From Lebetimonas natsushimae (GTDB lineage Bacteria; Campylobacterota; Campylobacteria; Campylobacterales; Nautiliaceae), in contig NZ_BDME01000001.1 of assembly GCF_002335445.1 (NCBI RefSeq), positions 62,001-126,000 of the forward strand: a stretch of 64,000 nt of DNA, given 5' to 3'. Below the pieces are notes generated by a model, which was not told where the DNA came from, did no database searches, and saw nothing but the letters and a program-made list of their open reading frames with translations. Made by a program: the position numbers and the translations under genes. This document shows positions 1 to 7,520 of the stretch, one piece after another; positions within the stretch are counted from its first letter, which is position 1; every line of letters begins with the position of its first letter.

Positions 1-695
1 CTGATACAAATTCCGGCTGTTGTAAAAACTGCAGCTAAAACAGAGCTTAAAATAATCATTTTATAAAATTTATTTGTAAATCTCTCAGCAATAAGCGGAG
101 GAATGGTAAAAAGGGCCAAAACCAGAATAATTCCAATAGCCCTTACACTCATTACAATACTTAATGTTGTAAGGATTAAAAACAGGGTATAAATTAGATT
201 TGCATTTATTCCCCTTAAATATAAAAATTCTCTGTCATAACTCATTGCAAGAAAATAGTTGTAAAGTAAAATAATTGAAATTATTAAAACAATATCAACG
301 CTTATCATATATTTTAAATCATTTGAATCAACAAGTAAAATATTTCCGAAAAGATAGCTTAACACATCCGAATGATATCCGGGTGCCATGGATAAAAAGA
401 GAATTCCCAAACTCATTCCCACAGCCCATATAACTCCTAAGAAACTATCAAGTCTGTTTGGATATTTAACTGAAATAAAAGCTAAAATAAGGGTTAAAAA
501 CAAAGCAAAAACGGTGGTTGTAAGTAAAACACTGCTTCCAAGAAAAATGGCAAGCCCGATTCCTCCAAAACTTCCGTGTGCAATACTTCCCGTAATTGCG
601 CTTGCTTTATTTATTACTATCAAAGAGCCTATTATTCCAATGGCAATGCTAAGCAGCACTCCTGCGTATATTGAATTACTTATTAAATCCCACAT
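1..695 (-). CDS. znuB: Metal ABC transporter permease, ZnuB-like (3' end cut by window edge)
   Basis: Reading the minus strand from the ATG at 695-693 gives an uninterrupted frame beginning MWDLISNSIYAGVLLSIAIG that runs off the left edge. The product is strongly hydrophobic with several membrane spans and has the look of the ABC-3 (ZnuB/MntB) permease family. It would form the inner-membrane channel for zinc or manganese with the ATPase encoded just upstream. The start overlaps the end of that ATPase gene by 20 bp, implying translational coupling in a znuA-znuC-znuB operon. About 231 codons are visible and the C-terminus is missing. Family is clear; metal specificity is inferred from the Zur-like regulator. 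Confidence 0.85.
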   Translation of the reverse strand, partial: MWDLISNSIYAGVLLSIAIGIIGSLIVINKASAITGSIAHGSFGGIGLAIFLGSSVLLTTTVFALFLTLILAFISVKYPNRLDSFLGVIWAVGMSLGILFLSMAPGYHSDVLSYLFGNILLVDSNDLKYMISVDIVLIISIILLYNYFLAMSYDREFLYLRGINANLIYTLFLILTTLSIVMSVRAIGIILVLALFTIPPLIAERFTNKFYKMIILSSVLAAVFTTAGICI

Positions 696-1404
696 CTGTA
701 TCCTTTAAAAATTCCATTAATTCCACTTCACAGAAATGCTGGTCTGTTGGAATATTAAGTTTAGGCCCTTCGTGAATAATGGCAATTTTATTTATATATG
801 CTATTTTATCTACTTCTTTAAATAATATTTTAATATCATGGCTTACTACTATTCTTGTTATATCAAGACTTTCTATTAAATCCAAAATTTCTTTTTGGCC
901 TTTTATATCAATTGCGCTGGTCGGTTCGTCCATTATCAAAATTTTTGGTTCAGTTGCAAGAGCACGTGCAATTAATACTTTTTGCCTCTGGCCTCCTGAG
1001 AGGTCGCGTATTTTTTTATCTTTTAAATGGGCAATATTTAATCTCTCAAGCATTAAAAGAGCTTTATGTTTGTCTTCTTTTGAATAAAAAAACTTGCCTT
1101 TTTTAAGTCTTCCCTGCAGTACTATATCAACAACGGTTATAGGAATATCAAGTGAGAAAGTTGTATATTGAGGAACATATCCTATTAAATGGCGTGCTTG
1201 AAGTGGGGATTTGCCATAAATTTTAATCTCTCCCCTGTTTGGCTTTAAAAATCCTAAAATCAGTTTTAAAAGAGTGCTTTTTCCCCCTCCGTTTGGACCT
1301 ATGATGGCCAAAAATTCTTTATCCATGAGGGTTAAATTTATATTTTCTAAAATCCAGTCTTTATCGTATTTAAAATATAAATTTTTTATTGTAATGGCTT
1401 TCAT
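676..1404 (-). CDS. znuC: Metal ABC transporter ATP-binding protein, ZnuC-like
   Basis: This 242-aa ABC ATPase has Walker A GPNGGGKST at about residues 36-44, the signature LSGGQ at 135-139 and Walker B ILIMDEP near 155-161, followed by the H-loop in VSHD. It has no membrane segment and would power metal uptake from the cytoplasmic face. It overlaps the end of the upstream binding-protein gene by 4 bp (ATGA type) and the downstream permease gene by 20 bp, so the three genes form one operon. The order solute-binding protein, ATPase, permease is typical of zinc/manganese importers. Zinc is favoured because the operon abuts a Zur-like gene; the ATPase itself does not fix the substrate. Confidence 0.9.
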   Translation of the reverse strand: MKAITIKNLYFKYDKDWILENINLTLMDKEFLAIIGPNGGGKSTLLKLILGFLKPNRGEIKIYGKSPLQARHLIGYVPQYTTFSLDIPITVVDIVLQGRLKKGKFFYSKEDKHKALLMLERLNIAHLKDKKIRDLSGGQRQKVLIARALATEPKILIMDEPTSAIDIKGQKEILDLIESLDITRIVVSHDIKILFKEVDKIAYINKIAIIHEGPKLNIPTDQHFCEVELMEFLKDTDVGFNK

Positions 1405-2222
1405 TTAAGTGCTTTTATAAGTTTTTTGATTGTAATTCTCGGATCTTCATTTAGCGGGCTTATTACATATGTTTTAGCACCTATTTTTTGTGCAATAATT
1501 TCAGCATATTTTTTAGGAAATTCCGGTGAAATGATTACAGTTTTTATGCTGTTTTCCTTTGCAATTTTTAAAATTTTATTCAAGTAAGAAAAGCTCGGTT
1601 CTTTTCCCTCTTTTTCGAGAGCTATTTCTTTTATGTGAAAATCCTCTGCAAAATGATAAAATGCGGGATGGAATGTAATAAAGGATTTTTGTTTTATGTT
1701 TAAAAATCCCTCTTTTTCAAGACTGGCCAGTGAATCAATAAATTTTACATAATTATTTAGATAAAATTTTTTATTTTCAGGGTCTGCTTTAATGAGTTCA
1801 TCCAATACCACTTTTGCTTGAAGTTGCAATTTAGCGGGACTTAGCCAGATATGAGGGTTAGAATTTTTGTTTAAGTATTTTCCAAAATATACCACTTTAA
1901 TGTCGGGATTAACTTCTTTTATTTTTGAGAGGTATTTTTTATCAAATGGTACGCCTATTGTAAAATAAATATCGCTTTTTTTAATGTTTTTAAGTTCTTT
2001 GAATCCTATTGAATAGGTTGCAGGAGAACTTCCCGGAGGTACCATTATATAAACATTAGCCTTTTTACCCGCTATTGCTTTTACAACCCCTTTTTGGGGT
2101 AACACGGTTACTGAAATATTCAGTGCAAAACTTAAAACAGGCAATAACAAAAATAACAAAAATTTTTCACTTTTAATTTTTAACTTTCCACTTTTTTTTA
2201 CACTCATTGCATATTCCTTCAA
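1401..2222 (-). CDS. znuA: Metal ABC transporter substrate-binding protein, ZnuA-like
   Basis: This 273-aa protein of the cluster A-I metal-binding family has a hydrophobic signal at about residues 20-34 (LLFLLLPVLSFA) for export to the periplasm. Candidate metal ligands are His124 in NPHIW and His185/190 in FHPAFYHF. The usual first ligand, a His in the family motif PHxYxP, is Ala68 here (SPATY), and there is no His-rich loop. The start overlaps the zur gene by 50 bp; a later ATG at residue 6 is possible. The n-region of the signal peptide (SGKLKIKSEK) is encoded by one copy of the heptamer repeat family. Zinc is the likeliest substrate, but manganese or another metal cannot be excluded. Confidence 0.85.
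   Translation of the reverse strand: MKEYAMSVKKSGKLKIKSEKFLLFLLLPVLSFALNISVTVLPQKGVVKAIAGKKANVYIMVPPGSSPATYSIGFKELKNIKKSDIYFTIGVPFDKKYLSKIKEVNPDIKVVYFGKYLNKNSNPHIWLSPAKLQLQAKVVLDELIKADPENKKFYLNNYVKFIDSLASLEKEGFLNIKQKSFITFHPAFYHFAEDFHIKEIALEKEGKEPSFSYLNKILKIAKENSIKTVIISPEFPKKYAEIIAQKIGAKTYVISPLNEDPRITIKKLIKALK
2163..2203 (-). repeat. Heptamer repeat copy R1 (znuA start / zur end)
   Basis: On the minus strand the sequence parses into 7-mers GTGTAAA, GTGGAAA, GTTAAAA, ATTAAAA, GTGAAAA with one irregular A-rich spacer. It lies across the overlap between the end of zur and the start of znuA and encodes the basic n-region of the ZnuA signal peptide. Confidence 0.6.
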
Positions 2223-2568
2223 ATTTAATTTTTATCGAATCTATCGCAAAATCGGTATAATTGGACAAACTTATCACATCTTCCGGTTTTAAAGCATTCA
2301 GGCAATAAATTTTTTTGCATATTTTGCATTCAAAATGCGGATGAATCGGGTTGTGAATTTTACAGTTTATTTCGTAAAAACTGATTCCGTCACTGTTTTT
2401 TATTTCTCTAATTATTTCTTTTTTTAAAAGAGAGTGCAGATTTCTATAAATTGTAGTTTTGTCTACATTTAAAATGTTTTGCAACTCTTTTGCGGGTAAA
2501 ATATGTTTTTGTAACAGTTTGGCTATTTTTAATTCTGTTTTTTTCAAATTTTTTAATTTTTCACACAT
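2173..2568 (-). CDS. zur: Fur-family metalloregulator, Zur-like
   Basis: This 131-aa protein has an N-terminal winged-helix region (about residues 1-75, recognition helix around DKTTIYRNL at 36-44) and a metal/dimerisation half with HPHFEC at 76-81. Two CxxC pairs, Cys81/Cys84 and Cys120/Cys123, match the structural zinc site of Fur proteins. It is the first gene of the znuACB operon, which argues for zinc-dependent repression of its own operon. A perfect inverted repeat lies 18 bp upstream of its start codon. A TATAAT on the minus strand (2575-2580) is so close to the ATG that the transcript would start at or within a base or two of the start codon. Fur or PerR function is less likely given the operon. 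Confidence 0.85.
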   Translation of the reverse strand: MCEKLKNLKKTELKIAKLLQKHILPAKELQNILNVDKTTIYRNLHSLLKKEIIREIKNSDGISFYEINCKIHNPIHPHFECKICKKIYCLNALKPEDVISLSNYTDFAIDSIKIKFEGICNECKKKWKVKN

Positions 2569-2574
2569 ATTGAA

Positions 2575-2621
2575 ATTATAGCAAAATGCAACTTAGTTGC
2601 AAATAATTTTTATATTATAAT
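2575..2621. promoter_or_regulatory. Divergent zur/chemoreceptor promoter with palindromic operator
   Basis: The palindrome TGCAACT-T-AGTTGCA (2587-2601) is a perfect 7-1-7 inverted repeat. On the minus strand a TATAAT at 2575-2580 serves zur. On the plus strand a TATAAT at 2616-2621 serves the chemoreceptor gene, with its -35 region falling at about 2593-2598. The palindrome therefore overlaps the -35 region of both promoters, a typical repressor position. Binding by the adjacent Zur-like protein is inferred. Confidence 0.65.
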
Positions 2622-2645
2622 TATAAAAACAATAAGGAGAAAGAA

Positions 2646-3467
2646 ATGTTTTTTGGCAAAAATGACTGTAAGGATTATGAAAAAAAAATAAAACAATTGG
2701 AAGAAGAATTGAGTGAAAAGGACAGAATTATAGAGGATTTAAAGAGTCAGTTGAACGAAAAAAAAGTATTGGAAAATAAACTTAATAAATTTACTTCAAA
2801 AGCAAGCAGCTGTTTTAACACATTGGAAGAAAACATTGGGTTAATAGAAAAAATTGCCAATAAAGCGGATATTCATATAAATGATGTAAAAACATTAATA
2901 GAAGTTGTAAAGGGGAATAAAAAAGAAATAGATGAATTAAAAAGAATTTTTGAAAATTTTGTTAAGGAAGTAGAAAAATTAATCCAGTTTTCCGATGTTG
3001 CAAGACAAAATATAGTAGAATTGAATGAGAGTGTAGGAAATATTAATAATATTATACAGCTTATTAAAGAAATTGCAGATCAGACCAATTTATTGGCACT
3101 TAATGCCGCAATTGAGGCAGCAAGGGCGGGAGAGCACGGAAGAGGTTTCGCTGTGGTTGCCGATGAGGTGAGAAAACTGGCTGAAAGGACTCAAAAAGCA
3201 ACAAGTGAAGTTGAAGTGACTATTAATGTTTTAAAACAAAATACTTCCAATTTTACCCAGGAAGGTGCTAATTTAGATCATATCATATTTCAGATGCAAG
3301 AACTTTTAAACAGTTTTAAAGAAGGGTTTGAACATTTATTAAGTATTGATGAAAAAGTTTTTGATGAAATTGAAGATATGACTTCTTCTTTAGATGAGTT
3401 GGAATCAAAAATTAAAAATTTTGAAAATTTATTGCAAAATCAATACAGAGAAATAGTTAAAGTATAA
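2646..3467 (+). CDS. Soluble methyl-accepting chemotaxis-type signalling protein
   Basis: This 273-aa protein has an N-terminal coiled coil (about residues 8-50) and a chemoreceptor signalling domain. The conserved hairpin tip spans about residues 135-180, with [20 protein letters not shown] and the following [15 protein letters not shown]. There is no transmembrane segment and no HAMP domain, so the protein is cytoplasmic. The helices after the tip are short, about 95 residues, and carry no recognisable CZB zinc-binding motif or CheR-tethering tail. AAGGAGA precedes the ATG at good spacing. The gene is divergent from zur and shares its control region, which makes metal-responsive expression possible. 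It would couple to CheA/CheW arrays; the ligand is unknown. Confidence 0.85.
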   Translation: MFFGKNDCKDYEKKIKQLEEELSEKDRIIEDLKSQLNEKKVLENKLNKFTSKASSCFNTLEENIGLIEKIANKADIHINDVKTLIEVVKGNKKEIDELKRIFENFVKEVEKLIQFSDVARQNIVELNESVGNINNIIQLIKEIADQTNLLALNAAIEAARAGEHGRGFAVVADEVRKLAERTQKATSEVEVTINVLKQNTSNFTQEGANLDHIIFQMQELLNSFKEGFEHLLSIDEKVFDEIEDMTSSLDELESKIKNFENLLQNQYREIVKV

Positions 3468-4062
3468 TGCCTTTCTTTAAAGGAACAAATTCACACTTTT
3501 CAATCTCTTCTTTTTTGCCGTTTTTATAAAATCTGGTAATTATTTGTTTATTCTCCTTATTAATTGGTGCCAAAATAAAACCATTTTCGTCCAATTGGGC
3601 GAATAATTCTTTTGGTATTTCATCAGTTGCGGCAGAAAAAAGGATTCTCTCGTATGGTGCAAATTCCCTCCAGCCGTTTCTTCCGTCGTCGCATTTAATA
3701 TTAATATTAAAGAGTCTCAGCTTTTCAAATTTCTGTTTTGCCTCTTTTACTAAAGGGCAAATTCTCTCAACAGTAAAAACTCTTCTTACAATTTTGCTTA
3801 AAATTGCAGCCTGATATCCGCTGCCGCTTCCTATTTCTAAAACTTTATCTACATTTTCGGGTTCAAGTAAAATGGTCATTTTAGCGATTGTAAGAGGTGA
3901 GGAAATTGTGGAATTATCAGCAAGCGGAAGAGGTGTAATGTTATATGCGTGTTTTTCAAGGCCTATCGGAACAAAAAATTTCCTGTCTATTTCAGAAAAC
4001 GCTTTGTATATAATTGGTGAAAAATTTACATAATCAGCAAGTTTATCGGCTAAAGGATTCAT
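3457..4062 (-). CDS. pcm: Protein-L-isoaspartate O-methyltransferase
   Basis: This 201-aa class I SAM methyltransferase has VLEIGSGSG at residues 74-82 (motif I) and the upstream STISSP block (51-56) that corresponds to the family's QTISQP substrate region. It repairs isoaspartyl residues in aged proteins using S-adenosylmethionine in the cytosol. The length is normal. Its start overlaps the end of the nitrilase-family gene by 4 bp, so it is probably translated from the purB-nitrilase-pcm transcript. Its 3' end overlaps the convergent chemoreceptor gene by 11 bp. Confidence 0.9.
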   Translation of the reverse strand: MNPLADKLADYVNFSPIIYKAFSEIDRKFFVPIGLEKHAYNITPLPLADNSTISSPLTIAKMTILLEPENVDKVLEIGSGSGYQAAILSKIVRRVFTVERICPLVKEAKQKFEKLRLFNINIKCDDGRNGWREFAPYERILFSAATDEIPKELFAQLDENGFILAPINKENKQIITRFYKNGKKEEIEKCEFVPLKKGIIL

Positions 4063-4745
4063 TTTATTCCTATATTTAATTTTTTTCTTATTTTTTTGTT
4101 TTTTTCTAAATCGACAAAAGTTATAATTTTTTCATTATCAAATCCAACTCCCTCACCCCATCCATCAAAACTGCATCCGTACGCTTTTTCATTTGCGCTG
4201 TTTACTGCAAGAATTTGTGATTGAGTTGAAAGGCTTAGGGCTTTATTTAAAGTTTTAAAATGATTTATTCTCTCTTTTCCCCACCTTGAAGGTACTAAAA
4301 TCAAATCAACGCCTTTAAATTTTTCCCAATATTCTAAGAATCTTAGCTCAAAACAGATTAAATTTCCTAGCTTAAGTCCTCTCCATTCAAAAATATCCGG
4401 TTTGTCCCCAATTTCAAAATATTTTGTTTCATATCCGAAAAGATTAAATTTAGCCCTTTTATAAATAAGCCCGTTATCAAAAAAACAGAAATAATTTTTA
4501 TTTTCCAAAATTAAAGTCAAAGCAAATGCTTTATTTAATTTTGATAGCTCATCAATCGCAAATTCACCAAATTTATTTGCTTTTTGCCAGTTTTTATAAT
4601 CAAATCCAGTTAGGGCAACTTCCGGAAAAAGAAGTAAATCGGAAGTAGAGTTTTTAATTATTTGAATAATTTTCTTTAAATTTTTTTCATAATCATTGGT
4701 TGAATAAAAATTAACTAATTCAATCTGTAATTTTCCATTATACAT
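4059..4745 (-). CDS. Carbon-nitrogen hydrolase (nitrilase superfamily)
   Basis: This 228-aa protein has the nitrilase catalytic triad: Glu42 in LLFPEVALTGF, Lys99 (or Lys96) in YKRAKFNLF, and Cys131 in GNLICFELRF. No signal or membrane segment is seen, so it is a stand-alone cytosolic amidase. The substrate cannot be told; omega-amidase-like and deaminated-glutathione-amidase-like roles are common for single-domain members. The gene follows purB after 3 bp. The annotated ATG is the first triplet of a heptamer repeat unit and lacks a close Shine-Dalgarno, so the start is less certain than the frame. It is shorter than many family members (usually 250-280 aa). Confidence 0.8.
   Translation of the reverse strand: MYNGKLQIELVNFYSTNDYEKNLKKIIQIIKNSTSDLLLFPEVALTGFDYKNWQKANKFGEFAIDELSKLNKAFALTLILENKNYFCFFDNGLIYKRAKFNLFGYETKYFEIGDKPDIFEWRGLKLGNLICFELRFLEYWEKFKGVDLILVPSRWGKERINHFKTLNKALSLSTQSQILAVNSANEKAYGCSFDGWGEGVGFDNEKIITFVDLEKNKKIRKKLNIGIK
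4725..4745 (-). repeat. Heptamer repeat copy R2 (start of nitrilase-family gene)
   Basis: On the minus strand three units read ATGTATA, ATGGAAA, ATTACAG. The first triplet is the annotated start codon, and the translated units give MYNGKLQ. Confidence 0.5.
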
Positions 4746-4748
4746 TGA

Positions 4749-6086
4749 TTACGCATTGTCTCCATAAACTCTTTTATAAATTTTATCCACATTTCTTGTA
4801 TAATAGTTGTAATCAAAAAGATTTCTTATTTCATCCTCTTTCATAACTTTTTTTAAATCTTCGTCTTTAAGGAGATTTTCTAAAAACAGGCTCTCACCTT
4901 TTTCATTTATAGGTTTTTCGCCTTTTTGAAGCGCTTCCCAAACTTTCATAGCGTTTCTTTGAACAATTTTATAAGCGTCTTCCCTGCTTATACCCCTTTT
5001 TGGAAGTTCAAGTAGTACTCTTTGAGAAAATACAAGTCCGCCCGTAAGATTCAGGTTTTTCATCATGTTTTTTGGATATACCAAAAGATTTGAAATAATG
5101 TTATTTAATCTATGCAGCATAAAGTCTGTTGTAACAAACGCATCCGGAAGCCAGAATCTCTCAACCGAACTGTGGCTTATGTCTCTTTCATGCCACAAAG
5201 CCACATTTTCCATTGCAGGTACAGTATAACTTCTGATAACCCTGGCTAAACCTGTGATGTTTTCACTGAGCACAGGATTTCTTTTATGAGGCATTGCAGA
5301 AGAGCCTTTTTGTCCTTTTGAGAAATATTCTTCGGCTTCATAAACCTCTGTTCTTTGAAAATGTCTGATGTTTACTGCTATTTTTTCAACAGTTGATGCA
5401 AGTAAACCAAGGGCTGATGCAAGGCGTGCGTATCTGTCTCTTTGAATTACCTGATTTGAAATAGGGGCAGGTTTTAATCCTAAAAATTCACATGTAAGCT
5501 CTTCTAGTTCAACCGGTGCGTGCGCAAAATTACCCATAGCCCCGCTAATTTTCCCGACACTTATAACTTCAAGGGTTTCTTCAAGGTTTTTAAGATGTCT
5601 TTTCATTTCATCATACCAGATTGATAAAACAAGTCCGAAAGTTATAGGTTCTCCGTGAATTCCGTGGCTTCTTCCCACCATTAAAGTGTATTTATGCTCC
5701 ATCGCCCTTTTTTTAATACTCTCCATTACCATCTTAACATCATTAATAATAATTTTTAAACTGTCTCTCATCTGAAGAGCAACTGCAGTATCGATTGTGT
5801 CAGAACTTGTCATTCCGTAATGAACCCATCTGCTCTCACTCCCTAAACTCTCAGCCACACTTGTTAAAAATGCAATTACATCGTGTTTTGTCTCTTTTTC
5901 TATTTCGTCTATTCTTTTAATGTCAAATTTTGCGTTTTCTACAATTTTTTTAGCATCTTCATCAGGAATAAGCCCCAGTTTGTTCCAAGCTTTTACAGCC
6001 GCTTTTTCAACTTCAAGCCATGCATTGTATTTGGCTTCCTGACTCCAGAGTTTTTTCATTTCTTCTCTTGCATATCTTTCAACCAT
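4749..6086 (-). CDS. purB: Adenylosuccinate lyase
   Basis: This 445-aa fumarase/aspartase-superfamily enzyme carries the signature GSSAMPHKRNP at residues 261-271, with supporting blocks HYGMTSSD (89-96) and GRSHGIHGEP (138-147). It cleaves SAICAR to AICAR and adenylosuccinate to AMP plus fumarate in purine synthesis. Length and blocks are normal. It heads a minus-strand operon with the nitrilase-family gene and pcm. A TATAAT on the minus strand lies about 25 bp before the ATG within the 51-bp region shared with tatB. purA, the preceding enzyme of AMP synthesis, is elsewhere in the window at 55 kb. Confidence 0.95.
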   Translation of the reverse strand: MVERYAREEMKKLWSQEAKYNAWLEVEKAAVKAWNKLGLIPDEDAKKIVENAKFDIKRIDEIEKETKHDVIAFLTSVAESLGSESRWVHYGMTSSDTIDTAVALQMRDSLKIIINDVKMVMESIKKRAMEHKYTLMVGRSHGIHGEPITFGLVLSIWYDEMKRHLKNLEETLEVISVGKISGAMGNFAHAPVELEELTCEFLGLKPAPISNQVIQRDRYARLASALGLLASTVEKIAVNIRHFQRTEVYEAEEYFSKGQKGSSAMPHKRNPVLSENITGLARVIRSYTVPAMENVALWHERDISHSSVERFWLPDAFVTTDFMLHRLNNIISNLLVYPKNMMKNLNLTGGLVFSQRVLLELPKRGISREDAYKIVQRNAMKVWEALQKGEKPINEKGESLFLENLLKDEDLKKVMKEDEIRNLFDYNYYTRNVDKIYKRVYGDNA

Positions 6087-6137
6087 TAAAATCCTTTTTT
6101 TTGATACAATTATACAATATTTACTAAAAGGACTAAT
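6087..6137. promoter_or_regulatory. Divergent purB/tatB promoter region
   Basis: This 51-bp region contains the near-palindromic AT core around ATTATACAATAT. On the minus strand it reads TATAAT and suits purB. On the plus strand ATTATACAAT-type sequence sits about 25 bp before the tatB ATG. AAAAGGA (plus) and AAAAGGAT (minus) are the ribosome-binding sites at either edge. Confidence 0.5.
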
Positions 6138-6554
6138 ATGCCGGATATGGGCTTTAGTGAAATTTTATTTGTAGCGGTTATTGCCATTATTGTTTTAGGA
6201 CCTGAAAAACTTCCCGATGCCATGAGGGATTTGGGAAGGCTTTTTATAAAAATAAAAAAGATGTGGAGAGATGCAACCGCCGATATCAGAAGAGAACTGG
6301 AACTTGAAGAAATGAAAGCAGAAATGGAACAGTATAAAAAGCAGCTTCAGGAACTTCAAAACAAGGTAACTGGTGAGGCGAATGAAATTAAAAGTTCACT
6401 GACTTCCCTTGACGAATTGACAGCTGTCGGTAATACAAGGGATTTTTCAAATATGTTAAATAATAATGAGAAAGTAGATAATGTAAAAAGTAAAATGGAA
6501 AATGAAAATAAAAATAATGAAAAGTTAGAAAAAAGTGAAAATAAAGAAAAGTAA
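6138..6554 (+). CDS. tatB: Sec-independent protein translocase subunit TatB
   Basis: This 138-aa protein begins with one N-terminal membrane helix (about residues 5-21) followed by GPEKLP and an amphipathic helix (DAMRDLGRLFIKIKK), the TatA/TatB fold. The long charged coiled-coil tail of about 90 residues favours TatB over TatA. It works with TatC to recognise twin-arginine substrates. No tatC follows; the next gene is a pseudouridine synthase. The last 30 or so codons are A-rich and Lys/Asn/Glu-only, resembling decayed heptamer repeat sequence, so the C-terminus is probably unconstrained. Confidence 0.88.
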   Translation: MPDMGFSEILFVAVIAIIVLGPEKLPDAMRDLGRLFIKIKKMWRDATADIRRELELEEMKAEMEQYKKQLQELQNKVTGEANEIKSSLTSLDELTAVGNTRDFSNMLNNNEKVDNVKSKMENENKNNEKLEKSENKEK

Positions 6555-6584
6555 TTATCCATTTTTCATTATCCATTTTCCATT
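6553..6584 (-). repeat. Heptamer repeat copy R3 (tatB-rluD intergenic)
   Basis: On the minus strand four units read ATGGAAA, ATGGATA, ATGAAAA, ATGGATA. The copy fills nearly the whole gap between tatB and the pseudouridine synthase and is oriented against the flanking genes. Confidence 0.7.
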
Positions 6585-6593
6585 AGGGATATT

Positions 6594-7475
6594 ATGGGAT
6601 TTGTAGTTAAAGAATTTGAAATCAAAAATCAGAAGATTCTGGATTTTTTAATAGATCTTGGTTTTTCTATGCGCGAAGCCAAAAGGGCAATCGACAGGGG
6701 AAGGGTCAGCCTGAACGGAAAAAGGGTAACTGAAAAGTCCGCAAGAGGCAGCGGAATATTAAAAGCCATAGTGTTTGAACCAAACGGATACGGATTAAAA
6801 CCAGTTTTTGAAACAGCACATTTTGCCATTTTTGATAAACCAAGCGGAGTTGCTATTCATCCCAAAAAGCTTGCAAATACCAAAAGTCTGCTTGATGATG
6901 TAAGGGCGCTGTGGGGAAATAATGCAAATTTAGTCCACAGACTTGACAGGGAGACAAGCGGGCTTGTGATTGCAAGTAAAAACAAGTTTGCCGAAAGTGT
7001 TTTAAAGCAGGCGTTTCAAAATAAAAATGTTAAAAAAAGTTATTTAGCCTTGGTTAAAGGTCATTTAGAAAAAACTCTTACCATTAAAAAGCCGATTTTA
7101 GCCAATAAAAATGAAAACATTAAAGTAAAGGTAATCATACATCCCGATGGAAAAGAATCCGTTACAATAGTAAAACCCATTAAAAAAATAGGGGACAATA
7201 CTTTAGTTGAATGTGATTTACTTACAGGCCGCCAGCATCAGATAAGGGTGCATCTGTTCAGCATTGGCCATCCTGTTGTGGGAGATCCATTATATGGTGT
7301 AAGTAATGAATTTGCAGACAGATATTTAAATAAACAAGTAACTGAGGAAGAAAGAATTAAAACTACAGGAGCTAAAAGACTTATGCTTCATTCATATAAA
7401 CTTGAATTTAATTTTATGAATAATAAATACGTAATAAAAAGTGATAAATTTGAAGAATATTTAAGCCAACTTTAA
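6594..7475 (+). CDS. RluA/RluD-family pseudouridine synthase
   Basis: This 293-aa protein has an N-terminal S4-like RNA-binding domain (about residues 16-60) and a RluA-type catalytic domain with HRLDRETSG at 115-123, where Asp118 is the nucleophile. The later GRQHQIRVHL and HPVVGDPLYG blocks are intact. It isomerises uridine to pseudouridine in rRNA or tRNA. S4 plus RluA architecture fits RluD or RluC, but the target position cannot be assigned from sequence. AGGG lies 5 bp before the ATG. The last codons of the gene are part of an 11-bp-periodic array (7460-7498). Confidence 0.88.
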   Translation: MGFVVKEFEIKNQKILDFLIDLGFSMREAKRAIDRGRVSLNGKRVTEKSARGSGILKAIVFEPNGYGLKPVFETAHFAIFDKPSGVAIHPKKLANTKSLLDDVRALWGNNANLVHRLDRETSGLVIASKNKFAESVLKQAFQNKNVKKSYLALVKGHLEKTLTIKKPILANKNENIKVKVIIHPDGKESVTIVKPIKKIGDNTLVECDLLTGRQHQIRVHLFSIGHPVVGDPLYGVSNEFADRYLNKQVTEEERIKTTGAKRLMLHSYKLEFNFMNNKYVIKSDKFEEYLSQL

Positions 7476-7514
7476 GCCAAACTTAAGCGAACATTAAGTT
7501 TTTTCTGTTATAAT
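7460..7514 (+). promoter_or_regulatory. 11-bp direct-repeat operator array with -10 TATAAT
   Basis: TTAAG recurs at 7461, 7472, 7483 and 7494, exactly 11 bp apart, within units TTTAAGCCAAC, TTTAAGCCAAA, CTTAAGCGAAC and ATTAAG. A 7-bp core plus a 4-bp spacer repeated every helical turn is the layout of PhoB/OmpR-family response-regulator boxes. TATAAT at 7509-7514 places the last two half sites over the -35 region, a class II activator arrangement. The first unit overlaps the stop region of the pseudouridine synthase gene. The bound regulator is unknown. Confidence 0.6.
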
Positions 7515-7520
7515 TTTAAC

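Noticed and set aside
779-1087. Open frames antisense to znuC, fliI, murG, tkt and other genes
   Set aside because: They mirror strong coding frames on the other strand, lack ribosome-binding sites and have no recognisable protein features.
2646-3467. CZB zinc-binding domain in the soluble chemoreceptor
   Set aside because: The C-terminal region has no Cys or His in the CZB pattern; the only Cys residues are near the N-terminus.
6138-7475. A tatBC operon
   Set aside because: The gene after tatB is an S4/RluA-type pseudouridine synthase; no TatC-like polytopic protein is nearby.
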